From Heliobacterium chlorum (lineage in GTDB: Bacteria > Bacillota > Desulfitobacteriia > Heliobacteriales > Heliobacteriaceae), in the NCBI RefSeq assembly GCF_014502795.1, contig NZ_JACVHF010000007.1, positions 62,001 through 126,000 of the forward strand: 64,000 nt of DNA, read 5' to 3'. How positions within the stretch are numbered: position 1 is the first letter of the stretch; every line of letters begins with the position of its first letter. Below, one piece after another: positions 27,724 through 35,186 of this stretch. The notes under the pieces are model-generated. The model was not told the DNA's origin, did no database searches, and saw only the letters and a list, made by a program, of their open reading frames with translations. Both the position numbers and the translations under genes were made by a program.

Positions 27724-29904
27724 TTATTCTGTTATACTCGGTGGCGCGGCTACGCCATAGCCCATCCCTTCAACGAGGGTAAGGATCACCGTTTCCGGTC
27801 CTTCCACTTCTCTATCATTTATCGGCTGCACATCAACGTTTGTAGAAAATTTGCCGGCAGGAATATTCGCCACACTTGTCAGGGCTGTATAGTCCTTGCC
27901 CGGTGTTGCTGTACCGCTTACCTTATAGTGTACGGCAAGGTTCGTTCGAACCACTCCGTTGGCCAAAGAGATTTCAAATCTCCCCTTGTCCAGGCCTTTT
28001 TCCGACGCCCGGGGGTCTACTGCCGTCACTTTGACCAATGGCCGTTCGATGAAGTCATTGTCGGCGATGTTGACGGTAGCGCTAGGTTGGGAACCTATTT
28101 TATAAGCGGCGCTCTGGGTCAATGTCACGATGACCGTCTCTAGCGATTCTACTTCTGAGTCTTCTAAGGGGGTTACATCGATATCGACGGACGATGTCCC
28201 TTTCGGAATCGTTGCCGTTCCAGATAACGGACTGTAATCCAAGTCTGCTGTCGCCGTTCCAGAGACGGCATAGTTGACGACCAGGTCATCAGCAGTCACT
28301 CCGCTGCGCAGCAGTATGCGAAACTTACCCTTGTCTTTCCCTTGCTCAGCAGCATAGGGATCGATAGCAACAATGTTTACCGAGGGATCGGAAGCAATAT
28401 CGTTATCCATGATGTTCACAGTAGCGTTGGAACTGGCTCTATAGCTGTCTCCGTCCGTCAAGGTAAGGATTACTTTTTCTGATGCTTCAACTTCTTGATC
28501 ATCGACAGCTGCCACATTGATGTCGACAGACGATTTTCCTTTGGGGATTACTGCCTTTCCCGGTAAAGCTGCATAATCTTTTCCCGGTGTCCCATCGCCG
28601 CTAACGGTATATTTTACTGCCAGATCGGAACTGGCTGTGCCGCTGCTTAATTCTATCCGAAAGAGACCTTTATCGGTTCCTCGTTCCGAAATCTCCGGTG
28701 TAACAGTTGTTACCTTTACTGTGGGCAAAGACGATGATTCGTCATCATCGATCGTTACCGTAGCACTCGACAACAAACTTACCGAATAGGCGCTGCTGTT
28801 TTCTAGCTTTAACACCACCGTCTCCGGTCCCTCTACGGTCTTGTCATCGATAGGAACGATGTCGATATTTACAGATGATTTCCCTTTGGGGATCATGCCA
28901 GTTCCGGTGAGTTTTTCGTAATCGGAACCAGCTGTGGCTGAACCATTGACGGAATAAGCGATGGCTAGGTTATCCGCAGTGACTCCGCTAAGTAAGGATA
29001 TTTGGAACCTGCCTTTATCCAATTTACGCTCCGATGCTCCCGAGTCGACAGCTGTCACTTCTAGGGCCGGTCTTTTGGCAGTGTCATTGTCTAAGATTGT
29101 CACTGTTGCGCTGGATGCCTGGCTGACGGAGTAATTTTGTTCGGGGGCTAAAGTAACGACTACCGTTTCGGGACCCTCTGTTTCTTTGTTATCCATAGGC
29201 GTTACATCAATGTCCACCCAAGCTTTACCCTTCGGGATGACCGCTTTTCCCGTTAATTTTTTATAATCTGATTCGGCAGTCGCCGTCCCACCGACCTTAT
29301 ATGTAACCGGTAGGTCCTTGTCGGTAACTCCACTTGTCAGGGAGATTTGCATTTTTCCATGAACTAGACCTTGTTCAGAGGCGTATGGATCGACGGAAGC
29401 TATTTTCAAGGTTGCTTTGGTGGAGACTTCGTTATCGCTGATGATTACCTTCGCACTTGACGAGTTGCCGATGCTGTAGCCGGTTCCCTCAGCGAGTGTG
29501 ATTACTACCGTTTCCGGTGCTTCCGTCTCTTTATCGTCGACGGGAATTACGTCGATATCGGCAGACGATTTTCCTTTCGGAATTACAACTACCCCGGAAA
29601 GCTTACTATAGTCTCCGCCAGCGGTCGCGGTGCCTCCGACGGTGTACTTGACCTTTACATCTGCAGAAGCCACTGCCTTGTTTAGGCTTACTTGAAATTT
29701 ACCTCTATCCAACGCCTGTTCCGAGGCGTCGGGGTCAACAGCTGTCACCGTCACCGGCGGGTTTGTCGCCGGATCTAAGTCATCATCTTCAATCGTCACA
29801 GTTGCCCTATATAACTCGTCAACCGGAGTAGACGGAGTTAGAGCGTAGGCACTTAAGGGACCGGCTAGAAGCAGGATGGGAAGCAAAAGCACCGTTCTCG
29901 CCAT
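27724..29904 (-). CDS. Secreted Calx-beta repeat protein
   Basis: The protein has about 726 residues from ATG at 29904, chosen because AAAGGAG lies upstream and the signal peptide (MARTVLLLPILLLAGPLSAYA) then starts at once; an in-frame TTG at 29952 would add 16 residues. The mature part is six Calx-beta repeats of about 110 residues, each opening VTAVDPxASExGLDKGxFxISL and containing KYTVxGTATxGxDY and an ETVxVTL block. Calx-beta domains bind Ca2+ in many surface proteins. There is no SLH or other anchor. The sixth repeat ends at PPSITE, short of the final SATVxIxDND strand seen in the other repeats. It is probably a secreted adhesive or matrix protein. Confidence 0.88.
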   Translation of the reverse strand: MARTVLLLPILLLAGPLSAYALTPSTPVDELYRATVTIEDDDLDPATNPPVTVTAVDPDASEQALDRGKFQVSLNKAVASADVKVKYTVGGTATAGGDYSKLSGVVVIPKGKSSADIDVIPVDDKETEAPETVVITLAEGTGYSIGNSSSAKVIISDNEVSTKATLKIASVDPYASEQGLVHGKMQISLTSGVTDKDLPVTYKVGGTATAESDYKKLTGKAVIPKGKAWVDIDVTPMDNKETEGPETVVVTLAPEQNYSVSQASSATVTILDNDTAKRPALEVTAVDSGASERKLDKGRFQISLLSGVTADNLAIAYSVNGSATAGSDYEKLTGTGMIPKGKSSVNIDIVPIDDKTVEGPETVVLKLENSSAYSVSLLSSATVTIDDDESSSLPTVKVTTVTPEISERGTDKGLFRIELSSGTASSDLAVKYTVSGDGTPGKDYAALPGKAVIPKGKSSVDINVAAVDDQEVEASEKVILTLTDGDSYRASSNATVNIMDNDIASDPSVNIVAIDPYAAEQGKDKGKFRILLRSGVTADDLVVNYAVSGTATADLDYSPLSGTATIPKGTSSVDIDVTPLEDSEVESLETVIVTLTQSAAYKIGSQPSATVNIADNDFIERPLVKVTAVDPRASEKGLDKGRFEISLANGVVRTNLAVHYKVSGTATPGKDYTALTSVANIPAGKFSTNVDVQPINDREVEGPETVILTLVEGMGYGVAAPPSITE

Positions 29905-30077
29905 GCCAAAAAAGACTCCTTTGAACACGCTTTCAAACCACCTTTTGCGCAATATATCTATTATTTTTTGGTATTTATTCTCTTTAATTAAAAATATTCC
30001 TTCTGTAAAATTCTAAATCTTTTTACAAAGATTTTCGTTATTAACGAACGAAGATACGTCTTGTATGTTTTTGAGAA

Positions 30078-30117
30078 TAAAAAAGACCCAACCTCTTCAC
30101 GAAGAGATCGAGTCTTG
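30078..30117 (-). terminator. Terminator of the FliD-like gene
   Basis: AAGACYC-type arms (AAGACCCAACCTCTTC with GAAGAGATCGAGTCTT, mismatched) close a hairpin followed on the minus strand by TTTTTATT. Confidence 0.8.
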
Positions 30118-30168
30118 TTTCAACAGAAGCTCAGGTAGACCGTCGAGACTACTACTCCCAACAGCGAT

Positions 30169-31470
30169 TTAGAAATATCCGTTATAAAACATTCCGGAAC
30201 TGTTCGTTAGGGAGTAATACAAGAGGGGATTTGCATTCATCTGATAGCTGTTCAACTGTTGTTGAATCATCCAGTTCTGTGTTCCCGAATCGGAGCGCAG
30301 CGTTGCGGCATTTGTGAACGACGTCAATGGCATGGAGGAAATTCCTTTGGCCAGTTGCCCTTCTTTATAGGCGAATCCACCGTAATCACCGATGGTACGC
30401 TTCACACGATCAGGATGATCAGTCAGTGCATCAGAAAGTTTAGCGGCATCCACGGCCAGGGAACCGTCTGTTCGCACATCGATTCCTATATCTTCAAGGT
30501 TTAAGCGGTTCTCTTTGACAGCACTGGCCATATTTTGGAGAAAACTGCCCTTGACTACATCTTGGTTGTCTTTCAACGTATTCACCGTTTTGTTATATAC
30601 CGTGACTAGATCGTTAATGGCGCTTTTGATAGCTGCTGTATCCTGTCCCACCTTCACAGTGACGTCCTGATTGGTGACCGCTTTCAACGTCAGGGATATC
30701 TTGCCTCCGTTAAGGGAGACTGTATTACCTTGACTCGTTATGGGAGTTCCGTTTACGGTGTACTTTGCGTCCTGGGCGGAGGTCGTTTTGATGTGGGCTC
30801 CGCTGTTGGCAACAAGGTTACCTTGAACGTCGTTTATGGTGAAGGTGTTATCCGTTCCGGTTTTGTTGGCAGTCAATACGATTTGGCTCTTAGTCACACC
30901 AACCGAAGTGGTGTCGACCACTTTTGCGGTGATTCCTGTATTGGCTTCATTGATCGACGTAGCCATTTTTTGGAGGGCCGTCTTAATGGTATCACTATTG
31001 CCTATATCGGCCGTCAGCGTATGGGTCTTTCCGTTGATATTCAAAGCAAAAACATTCTTTTGGATAGCAAAGCCGGCAGTTGCAGCCATCGTCGAAGACT
31101 GCATTTGTGCACCTTGGTTTTGCTGGGCTACGGCGACTTGCGTCACACCCACTTTGTAGGTCGATGCCGTCGTCTTATCGACAGCCGTACCCGTGAAAGC
31201 CGTTGAACCTCCTGTATCAACCACCCGCTTGTCGAAGACGTTACCGGCTTTATTGAAGGTCAGCTGATCAGCCTTACTTCCGAGTTCAATAAAACGATCA
31301 CGTGTATCCCTCAATGCACTTGTCACTTTATTCTTCAACGAGTCTAGACTGGAATAAGGATCGTAATAATTGTACGGATTGAATCGCGCCGTAGAACCCG
31401 TGGGGGCGTAGATCGATGGGGGTTTCCTGATTGAATTTATTCCACCGAAATAACCGACTGTTCGAATCAT
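30169..31470 (-). CDS. FliD-like (flagellar hook-associated protein 2-like) protein
   Basis: The protein has 433 residues. Its middle contains flagellin-hook IN-type motifs (KSQIVLTANKTGTDNTFTI and GTPITSQGNTVSLNGGKI), followed by the FliD-like segment LVTVYNKTVNTLKDN and ENRLNLEDIGIDVRTDGSLAVD. The N-terminus is unlike FliD (no GLASGLD motif) and is Tyr/Pro/Asn-rich, and there is no signal peptide. It could be a filament-cap paralogue exported by the flagellar machinery, or another surface filament tip. It stands alone, with no other flagellar structural gene around it except a YvyF-like gene divergently placed. ATG at 31470 has AAGGAGGTG at ideal spacing; the GTG at 31479 overlaps it. Confidence 0.75.
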   Translation of the reverse strand: MIRTVGYFGGINSIRKPPSIYAPTGSTARFNPYNYYDPYSSLDSLKNKVTSALRDTRDRFIELGSKADQLTFNKAGNVFDKRVVDTGGSTAFTGTAVDKTTASTYKVGVTQVAVAQQNQGAQMQSSTMAATAGFAIQKNVFALNINGKTHTLTADIGNSDTIKTALQKMATSINEANTGITAKVVDTTSVGVTKSQIVLTANKTGTDNTFTINDVQGNLVANSGAHIKTTSAQDAKYTVNGTPITSQGNTVSLNGGKISLTLKAVTNQDVTVKVGQDTAAIKSAINDLVTVYNKTVNTLKDNQDVVKGSFLQNMASAVKENRLNLEDIGIDVRTDGSLAVDAAKLSDALTDHPDRVKRTIGDYGGFAYKEGQLAKGISSMPLTSFTNAATLRSDSGTQNWMIQQQLNSYQMNANPLLYYSLTNSSGMFYNGYF

Positions 31471-31739
31471 ATGGGACACCTCCTTGAGGACGGGAGAGTC
31501 GAAGAGACGTTAGCGCTTGTATCCGATGGCTGAAACAGTTGGATGGGATATCCTTCTATCTTCTATATCGATTATCTCACCTTTTCCCTTAAGAGTAAAT
31601 TCGTCAATCGTCGCGTTCCCTTTTCGTACATCTTATTCTTACGATAAATTTTTGAATCATCATTCAAAAAGAATAAAAACCTTTAATTTCCTGTGTGATT
31701 ATGTTATTAATATCCTAAGGGAATCTAATGGAGGAGTGG

Positions 31740-32147
31740 ATGGCCTTGCGACTTCACAACTGTTCCCGATGCGAGCGGGTTTTTATCGGCATCAGCGGCA
31801 AGCTTTGTCCAGAATGTATCAAGAAACAGGACGCCGCCTTGGAAAAGGTTCGCGATTACCTTTACGATCATCCAGGTGCATCCGTACAGGAAGTGATTGA
31901 TGAGACCGGCATTGATGAAAAAGAAATCTTGGAGCTCGTAAAAATTGGGTATATCTGTTTCGAAAACTCCCTTTTGAGGTGCAGTCGTTGTGGTATAACG
32001 ATTGAGCGAGGGTCTCACTGTTCTTCCTGTCAACGAGAGCTGATTCATGGACTTCACCATGCCACTGCTTCACTCAATAACAACGAGCAATCTAGAGCCA
32101 AGATTTACGCCTATAACCAACTTCAAAATAAAACAACCTCCAAGTGA
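31740..32147 (+). CDS. YvyF-like flagellar-region zinc protein
   Basis: The 135-residue protein has a CxxC...CxxC site at each end: NCSRCERVF...LCPEC near the N-terminus and RCSRCGITI...HCSSC near residue 85-100. Between them is a helix-turn-helix-like block (VQEVIDETGIDEKEILELV). This is the layout of the family found before flgM in Bacillus (YvyF, flagellar operon protein). The role in flagellar regulation is poorly defined. Here it is a lone copy beside a divergently transcribed FliD-like gene, not in a flgM-flgKL cluster. ATG at 31740 has GGAGGAG at 6-nt spacing and is preferred over 31728. Confidence 0.78.
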   Translation: MALRLHNCSRCERVFIGISGKLCPECIKKQDAALEKVRDYLYDHPGASVQEVIDETGIDEKEILELVKIGYICFENSLLRCSRCGITIERGSHCSSCQRELIHGLHHATASLNNNEQSRAKIYAYNQLQNKTTSK

Positions 32148-32154
32148 GCAAAAC

Positions 32155-32195
32155 AAAAAACCCCGGCACGTTACAAAAGGCCGGGGTTTATTATT
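32155..32195. terminator. Terminator of the YvyF-like gene
   Basis: AACCCCGGC and GCCGGGGTT arms (32159-32188) are followed by TTTATTATTT on the plus strand and by TTTTTTGTTTT on the minus strand, so it works both ways. Confidence 0.9.
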
Positions 32196-32242
32196 TCATT
32201 TCGTGAAAAGCGACAATCCATGATCCCATCATGTGAGTTTAG

Positions 32243-32341
32243 TTAGTCCTCAAAGTCCTCTATCGCATGGGGGTCGCTGACGAGCTTCAGGAACAACATC
32301 CAAAAGCAAAGCAACAAGTTCAACAGCCACAATGAATCCAT
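32243..32341 (-). CDS. Small single-span membrane peptide, 32 residues
   Basis: An ATG at 32341 opens a 33-codon frame ending at 32243. A GAGGG sits 8 nt upstream, a good ribosome site. The first 22 residues are one hydrophobic helix rich in Leu, Trp, Phe and Met (LWLLNLLLCFWMLFLKLV); the tail is short and acidic (DPHAIEDFED). A promoter lies about 120 nt upstream, and the long leader can fold into two hairpins. Together these make a real gene likely. Size and charge pattern resemble small membrane-bound regulators or subunits of membrane complexes. I cannot assign a function. Confidence 0.6.
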   Translation of the reverse strand: MDSLWLLNLLLCFWMLFLKLVSDPHAIEDFED

Positions 32342-32492
32342 GGTGAATCCCTCTTTCTTCCTCAACGGGGGCTTTCGCCCTGACACCGATACAGCAGGCA
32401 GTTGCTTTGTTGCTCTACAGGCTTACGCAAAGCATTAAATATCTATTTGTCTACCTATTTTTAACCTTAACAGATTTGTTGAACCTTTGCAA
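32342..32492 (-). promoter_or_regulatory. Promoter and structured leader of the 32-residue peptide
   Basis: On the minus strand TTGCAA (32492-32487), a 17-nt spacer and TAAGGT (32469-32464) form a plausible promoter. The roughly 115-nt leader that follows holds two possible stems, GCTTTG/CAAAGC and GGGC-GAAA-GCCC, before the ribosome site. It does not match a riboswitch class that I know. Confidence 0.45.
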
Positions 32493-32548
32493 GTGTGTTG
32501 TGCAGAAAATGTAGAATAAAAGGTGAAGTGAACTTCATCTGCACAAGT

Positions 32549-32920
32549 CTAGGATGTTTTTTGCACCGACTCTTTCAAGGAAGCGATCAGTCCCTTCTTT
32601 TTCGCTTCCTCGTAGGCAAATTCGATGGCGCTTTTCATTTCTTCTATGGTCCGTACAATTTCCTTATTCTCGAGGGTCTTCCCCAGATGCTTCAGTGCCA
32701 TTTCGAACTGCTCATCACCGGAAAGGTGTCCATAGCGGTTCCGTGCATAAACGACCGCCGACAGAGCCAAATTCCCCACTGTTTGTCGTTCCTGTTCAGT
32801 GGTGACCGTTCTCATGTAATCCATCGCGGCTGGACCGAAATTCCGGGTAAGATAGGTGGTGACGACGATCACCCCGAAGACGATCACATACAATCCGATC
32901 AGCAACAAATCGACGTTCAA
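32549..32920 (-). CDS. LLH-family phage-holin-like small membrane protein
   Basis: This 123-residue protein has one N-terminal membrane helix (LLLIGLYVIVFGVIVVTTYL) and a charged helical tail with the pattern seen in LLH-type holins: NLALSAVVYARNRYGHLSGDEQFEMALKHL is typical of that tail, ending in a helix IEFAYEEAKKKG. No lysin, tail or other phage gene is near, so it may be a domesticated holin-like protein or a membrane protein with a similar fold. TTG at 32920 is preceded by AAGGAG at 7-8 nt. It follows the membrane protein at 33077 on the same strand, after a weak terminator-like hairpin. Confidence 0.6.
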   Translation of the reverse strand: MNVDLLLIGLYVIVFGVIVVTTYLTRNFGPAAMDYMRTVTTEQERQTVGNLALSAVVYARNRYGHLSGDEQFEMALKHLGKTLENKEIVRTIEEMKSAIEFAYEEAKKKGLIASLKESVQKTS

Positions 32921-33036
32921 GCGTTCAACTCCTTTCTTTTCCTCTCGAGATCATCCCTCTCCCGCCTTATCCGATTCGGGCTATTATATATATAGAGATG
33001 TTTTGCTTTTTGTGATAATCGTGGTATAAAATAACA

Positions 33037-33066
33037 GTACCCACGTCACCTAATCAACATGGGTAC
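33037..33066 (-). terminator. Weak terminator-like hairpin
   Basis: GTACCCA (33037-33043) pairs with TGGGTAC (33060-33066), and TGTTATTTTAT follows on the minus strand after the gene at 33077. Confidence 0.4.
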
Positions 33067-33076
33067 GATTACACTT

Positions 33077-33511
33077 TTATACATATTTCCCTTGATCGTT
33101 CTTTCTGTCTTTTTCTCGTTTATCTCTTTTTCGAATCAATCCGATGATCGTTCGAAAAACGACCACAAGCGCCATATATACGGCAAAGAGTACGAGATAA
33201 CCGGCGATACCGGCGATTACGTCTGTCGTTTCCATATTTCCACGACCGGTGATCTTCTGCTCTACCTCTATAGCGACGGCCATGACGATGACGAAAAAGG
33301 TGGTAAAAAAGAAGGAAACCGTCGATAATCCCCATTGGGCGAGGTATTTAAAGAGGCTATTGACGACCAAAAATATACAGATTCCCGCTATGCCAATAAT
33401 CCAAAAATGCAATTCTTTGTCGCTTAGATGTTTTCCGACTCCGTGGTACCCTAGAATCGTGTCATGAATAGTATTGATGATGCCGGAAAACTCCATCAGC
33501 AGAGACTTCAA
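33077..33511 (-). CDS. Conserved four-helix membrane protein, unknown
   Basis: The protein has about 144 residues with four predicted membrane helices: FWIIGIAGICIFLVVNSLF, a second around SFFFTTFFVIVMAVAIEV, and a C-terminal pair around VIAGIAGYLVLFAVYMALVVVF. The loop EVEQKITGRGNMETTD is the most distinctive segment. The C-terminus is strongly basic and charged. I do not recognise a functional family. TTG at 33511 is preferred because AAGGAAGGTGG lies just upstream. Only 40 nt separate this start from the start of the divergent YdcF gene, so each gene's promoter must lie inside or near the other's 5' end. Confidence 0.65.
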   Translation of the reverse strand: MKSLLMEFSGIINTIHDTILGYHGVGKHLSDKELHFWIIGIAGICIFLVVNSLFKYLAQWGLSTVSFFFTTFFVIVMAVAIEVEQKITGRGNMETTDVIAGIAGYLVLFAVYMALVVVFRTIIGLIRKRDKREKDRKNDQGKYV

Positions 33512-33551
33512 AAGACCACCTTCCTTCAATCATCGTAAAGGAGCTCCTACT

Positions 33552-34307
33552 ATGCTGTTCTTGATTAAATTTCTATATAGCTTTTTGCTGCCGCCAGGAC
33601 TTTTTGTGGTCATCCTAGTGTTTGTTTCAGCCTGGGATTTTTACCGCCGAAAAAAAAGTTCGGCCTATATATCCATATGGCTGGCTTTTCTGATCTACGC
33701 CCTCTCGGTGCCCATCATAGGCGATCTCTTTATCCGTTCCTTAGAAAGTCGCTTTACACCGCCAACTTCCGTGAATGGGGATGTGATTGTGCTGCTCGGC
33801 GGTGGCGCCACGTCTGATACGCCTGATGTCGACGGGACGGGCCAGTTAACAGGTTCTAGCGCGAATCGTATGCTAACGGCTGCCCGACTGCATCGGCAGA
33901 CGGGTCTTCCTATCATTTTATCGGCTGGTCAGGTTTACAATGATACCGGCAACGAATCACTGATTGCCCGGCGACAGTTGATCAGTTTAGGCATTCCGGA
34001 AGATAAGCTCATCGTCGAGGGGAACAGCCGAAACACTGAGGAAAATGCTCGTTTTACGAAGAGCCTGCTCGATGAAAAAGGCTTTTCTCGACCCTTGCTC
34101 GTCACATCCGCTTTCCACATGGAGCGGTCTGTGCTTAACTTCGAAAAGGTCGGCATATCTGTACAGCCTTACCCGACCGACTATAAAACAAATACAGGAA
34201 GCACCTTTTACCTCAATAAGCTGGCTCCGTCGGCAGATACCTTGTTAAATGTGAGCCTCGCGAGCAAAGAATACCTAGGGATATTCGCGTTAAACCTGGG
34301 ACTCTAG
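33552..34307 (+). CDS. YdcF/SanA-family (DUF218) membrane protein
   Basis: The 251-residue protein has two N-terminal membrane helices (about 1-25 and 38-58) and an extracytoplasmic DUF218 domain with DVIVLLGGGA, the SANRMLTAARLHRQTGLPII block, a SGNxxNTEENA-like GNSRNTEENARF, and LLVTSAFHMERS. Relatives such as SanA and ElyC act in envelope integrity and lipid-linked peptidoglycan precursor metabolism. AAAGGAG upstream fixes the ATG at 33552. The downstream hairpin terminates both this gene and the convergent nitroreductase gene. Confidence 0.87.
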   Translation: MLFLIKFLYSFLLPPGLFVVILVFVSAWDFYRRKKSSAYISIWLAFLIYALSVPIIGDLFIRSLESRFTPPTSVNGDVIVLLGGGATSDTPDVDGTGQLTGSSANRMLTAARLHRQTGLPIILSAGQVYNDTGNESLIARRQLISLGIPEDKLIVEGNSRNTEENARFTKSLLDEKGFSRPLLVTSAFHMERSVLNFEKVGISVQPYPTDYKTNTGSTFYLNKLAPSADTLLNVSLASKEYLGIFALNLGL

Positions 34308-34321
34308 CACCTTTTCACCCC

Positions 34322-34372
34322 AAAAAAATGAAGCATTCCCCGGGCTGAACCCATCGGACTGCTTCATTTTTT
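34322..34372. terminator. Bidirectional terminator between YdcF and nitroreductase genes
   Basis: A 13-bp perfect stem, AAAAAATGAAGCA (34323-34335) with TGCTTCATTTTTT (34360-34372), carries its own A- and U-runs for both strands. Confidence 0.85.
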
Positions 34373-34454
34373 GTACATATTTAGTATATCCTATTTTTGG
34401 TTCGATGTGTTCACCATTGGTCATTGAAAATGGCTGATAAACGCCCTTCTACGC

Positions 34455-34955
34455 TTACCAGCGGTTGTTATGGATGCGCTCGGGGTTAAAGCGGTTCGCG
34501 GGAGGTAATTGCTCCGCTGGATATCCTACGGGGATGAGTGCAAGGGGAATCACCTGTTCCGGTATACCGAGGAGATCTCGAAGTGCCTTGACCCGACCTT
34601 TCTCCGGATAAAGGCCGACCCAAACCGCTCCAATCCCTTTGGCTTGGGCTGCGACCAGGATGTTTTGTGTGGCTGCGGAACAGTCTTGCACCCAGAAGCC
34701 TTTATACTTTTCTAACGTCTCGTCTCCGCAGACTACAATAGCTACTGGAGATTGCTTAACCATCCCCGCATAGGGATGGAACTTGGGGATTTCATCGAGA
34801 AGTTGCCGGTCTTTGATCACAATGAAGTGCCATGGTTGTTCATTGCCGGCGGAAGGCGCACTCATCGCCGCTTCCAACAGTTCTTTGACCAATTCATCAG
34901 ATACGGGTTGGTCCGTGTACTTCCGGACACTTCGGCGAGAAAGAATGGCGTCCAT
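34455..34955 (-). CDS. Nitroreductase-family flavoprotein
   Basis: The 166-residue protein opens MDAILSRRSVRKYTDQPV, the FMN-phosphate-binding start of the nitroreductase family, followed by MSAPSAGNEQPWHFIVI and the WVQDCSAATQNILVAA and GAVWVGLYP blocks. It is a short family member, as in many clostridia, and should bind FMN and reduce nitro compounds or quinones, acting as a dimer. The substrate is not predictable. AAGGAGAT gives the ribosome site. It is monocistronic, with a convergent YdcF gene and a divergent secreted protein gene. Confidence 0.9.
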   Translation of the reverse strand: MDAILSRRSVRKYTDQPVSDELVKELLEAAMSAPSAGNEQPWHFIVIKDRQLLDEIPKFHPYAGMVKQSPVAIVVCGDETLEKYKGFWVQDCSAATQNILVAAQAKGIGAVWVGLYPEKGRVKALRDLLGIPEQVIPLALIPVGYPAEQLPPANRFNPERIHNNRW

Positions 34956-35186
34956 GTACCCATCTCCTTATGTTTAGATATTTTTTGACATGCTAAGTGA
35001 TTCTTGGAACTATCCCATGAACTATAGTTTCCATCACTACGGGAAATATCCTGCAATCGTCCATCGATTCCTAGGACTCTGGTCTATTTCTCGATAAAAC
35101 AATGAATGATATACTTTTACCCATAAGCAAGAAAAAATTGAATTTTTACTGTGCTAACTCTCCAGTAAATACAAGGAGGTATCGGG

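Noticed and set aside
32342-32456. c-di-GMP or cobalamin riboswitch in the leader of the 32-residue peptide
   Set aside because: The hairpins are there, but the conserved core bases of those classes could not be matched.
32549-33511. Prophage remnant around the holin-like gene
   Set aside because: No integrase, lysin, capsid or tail gene and no att-like repeats are visible nearby.
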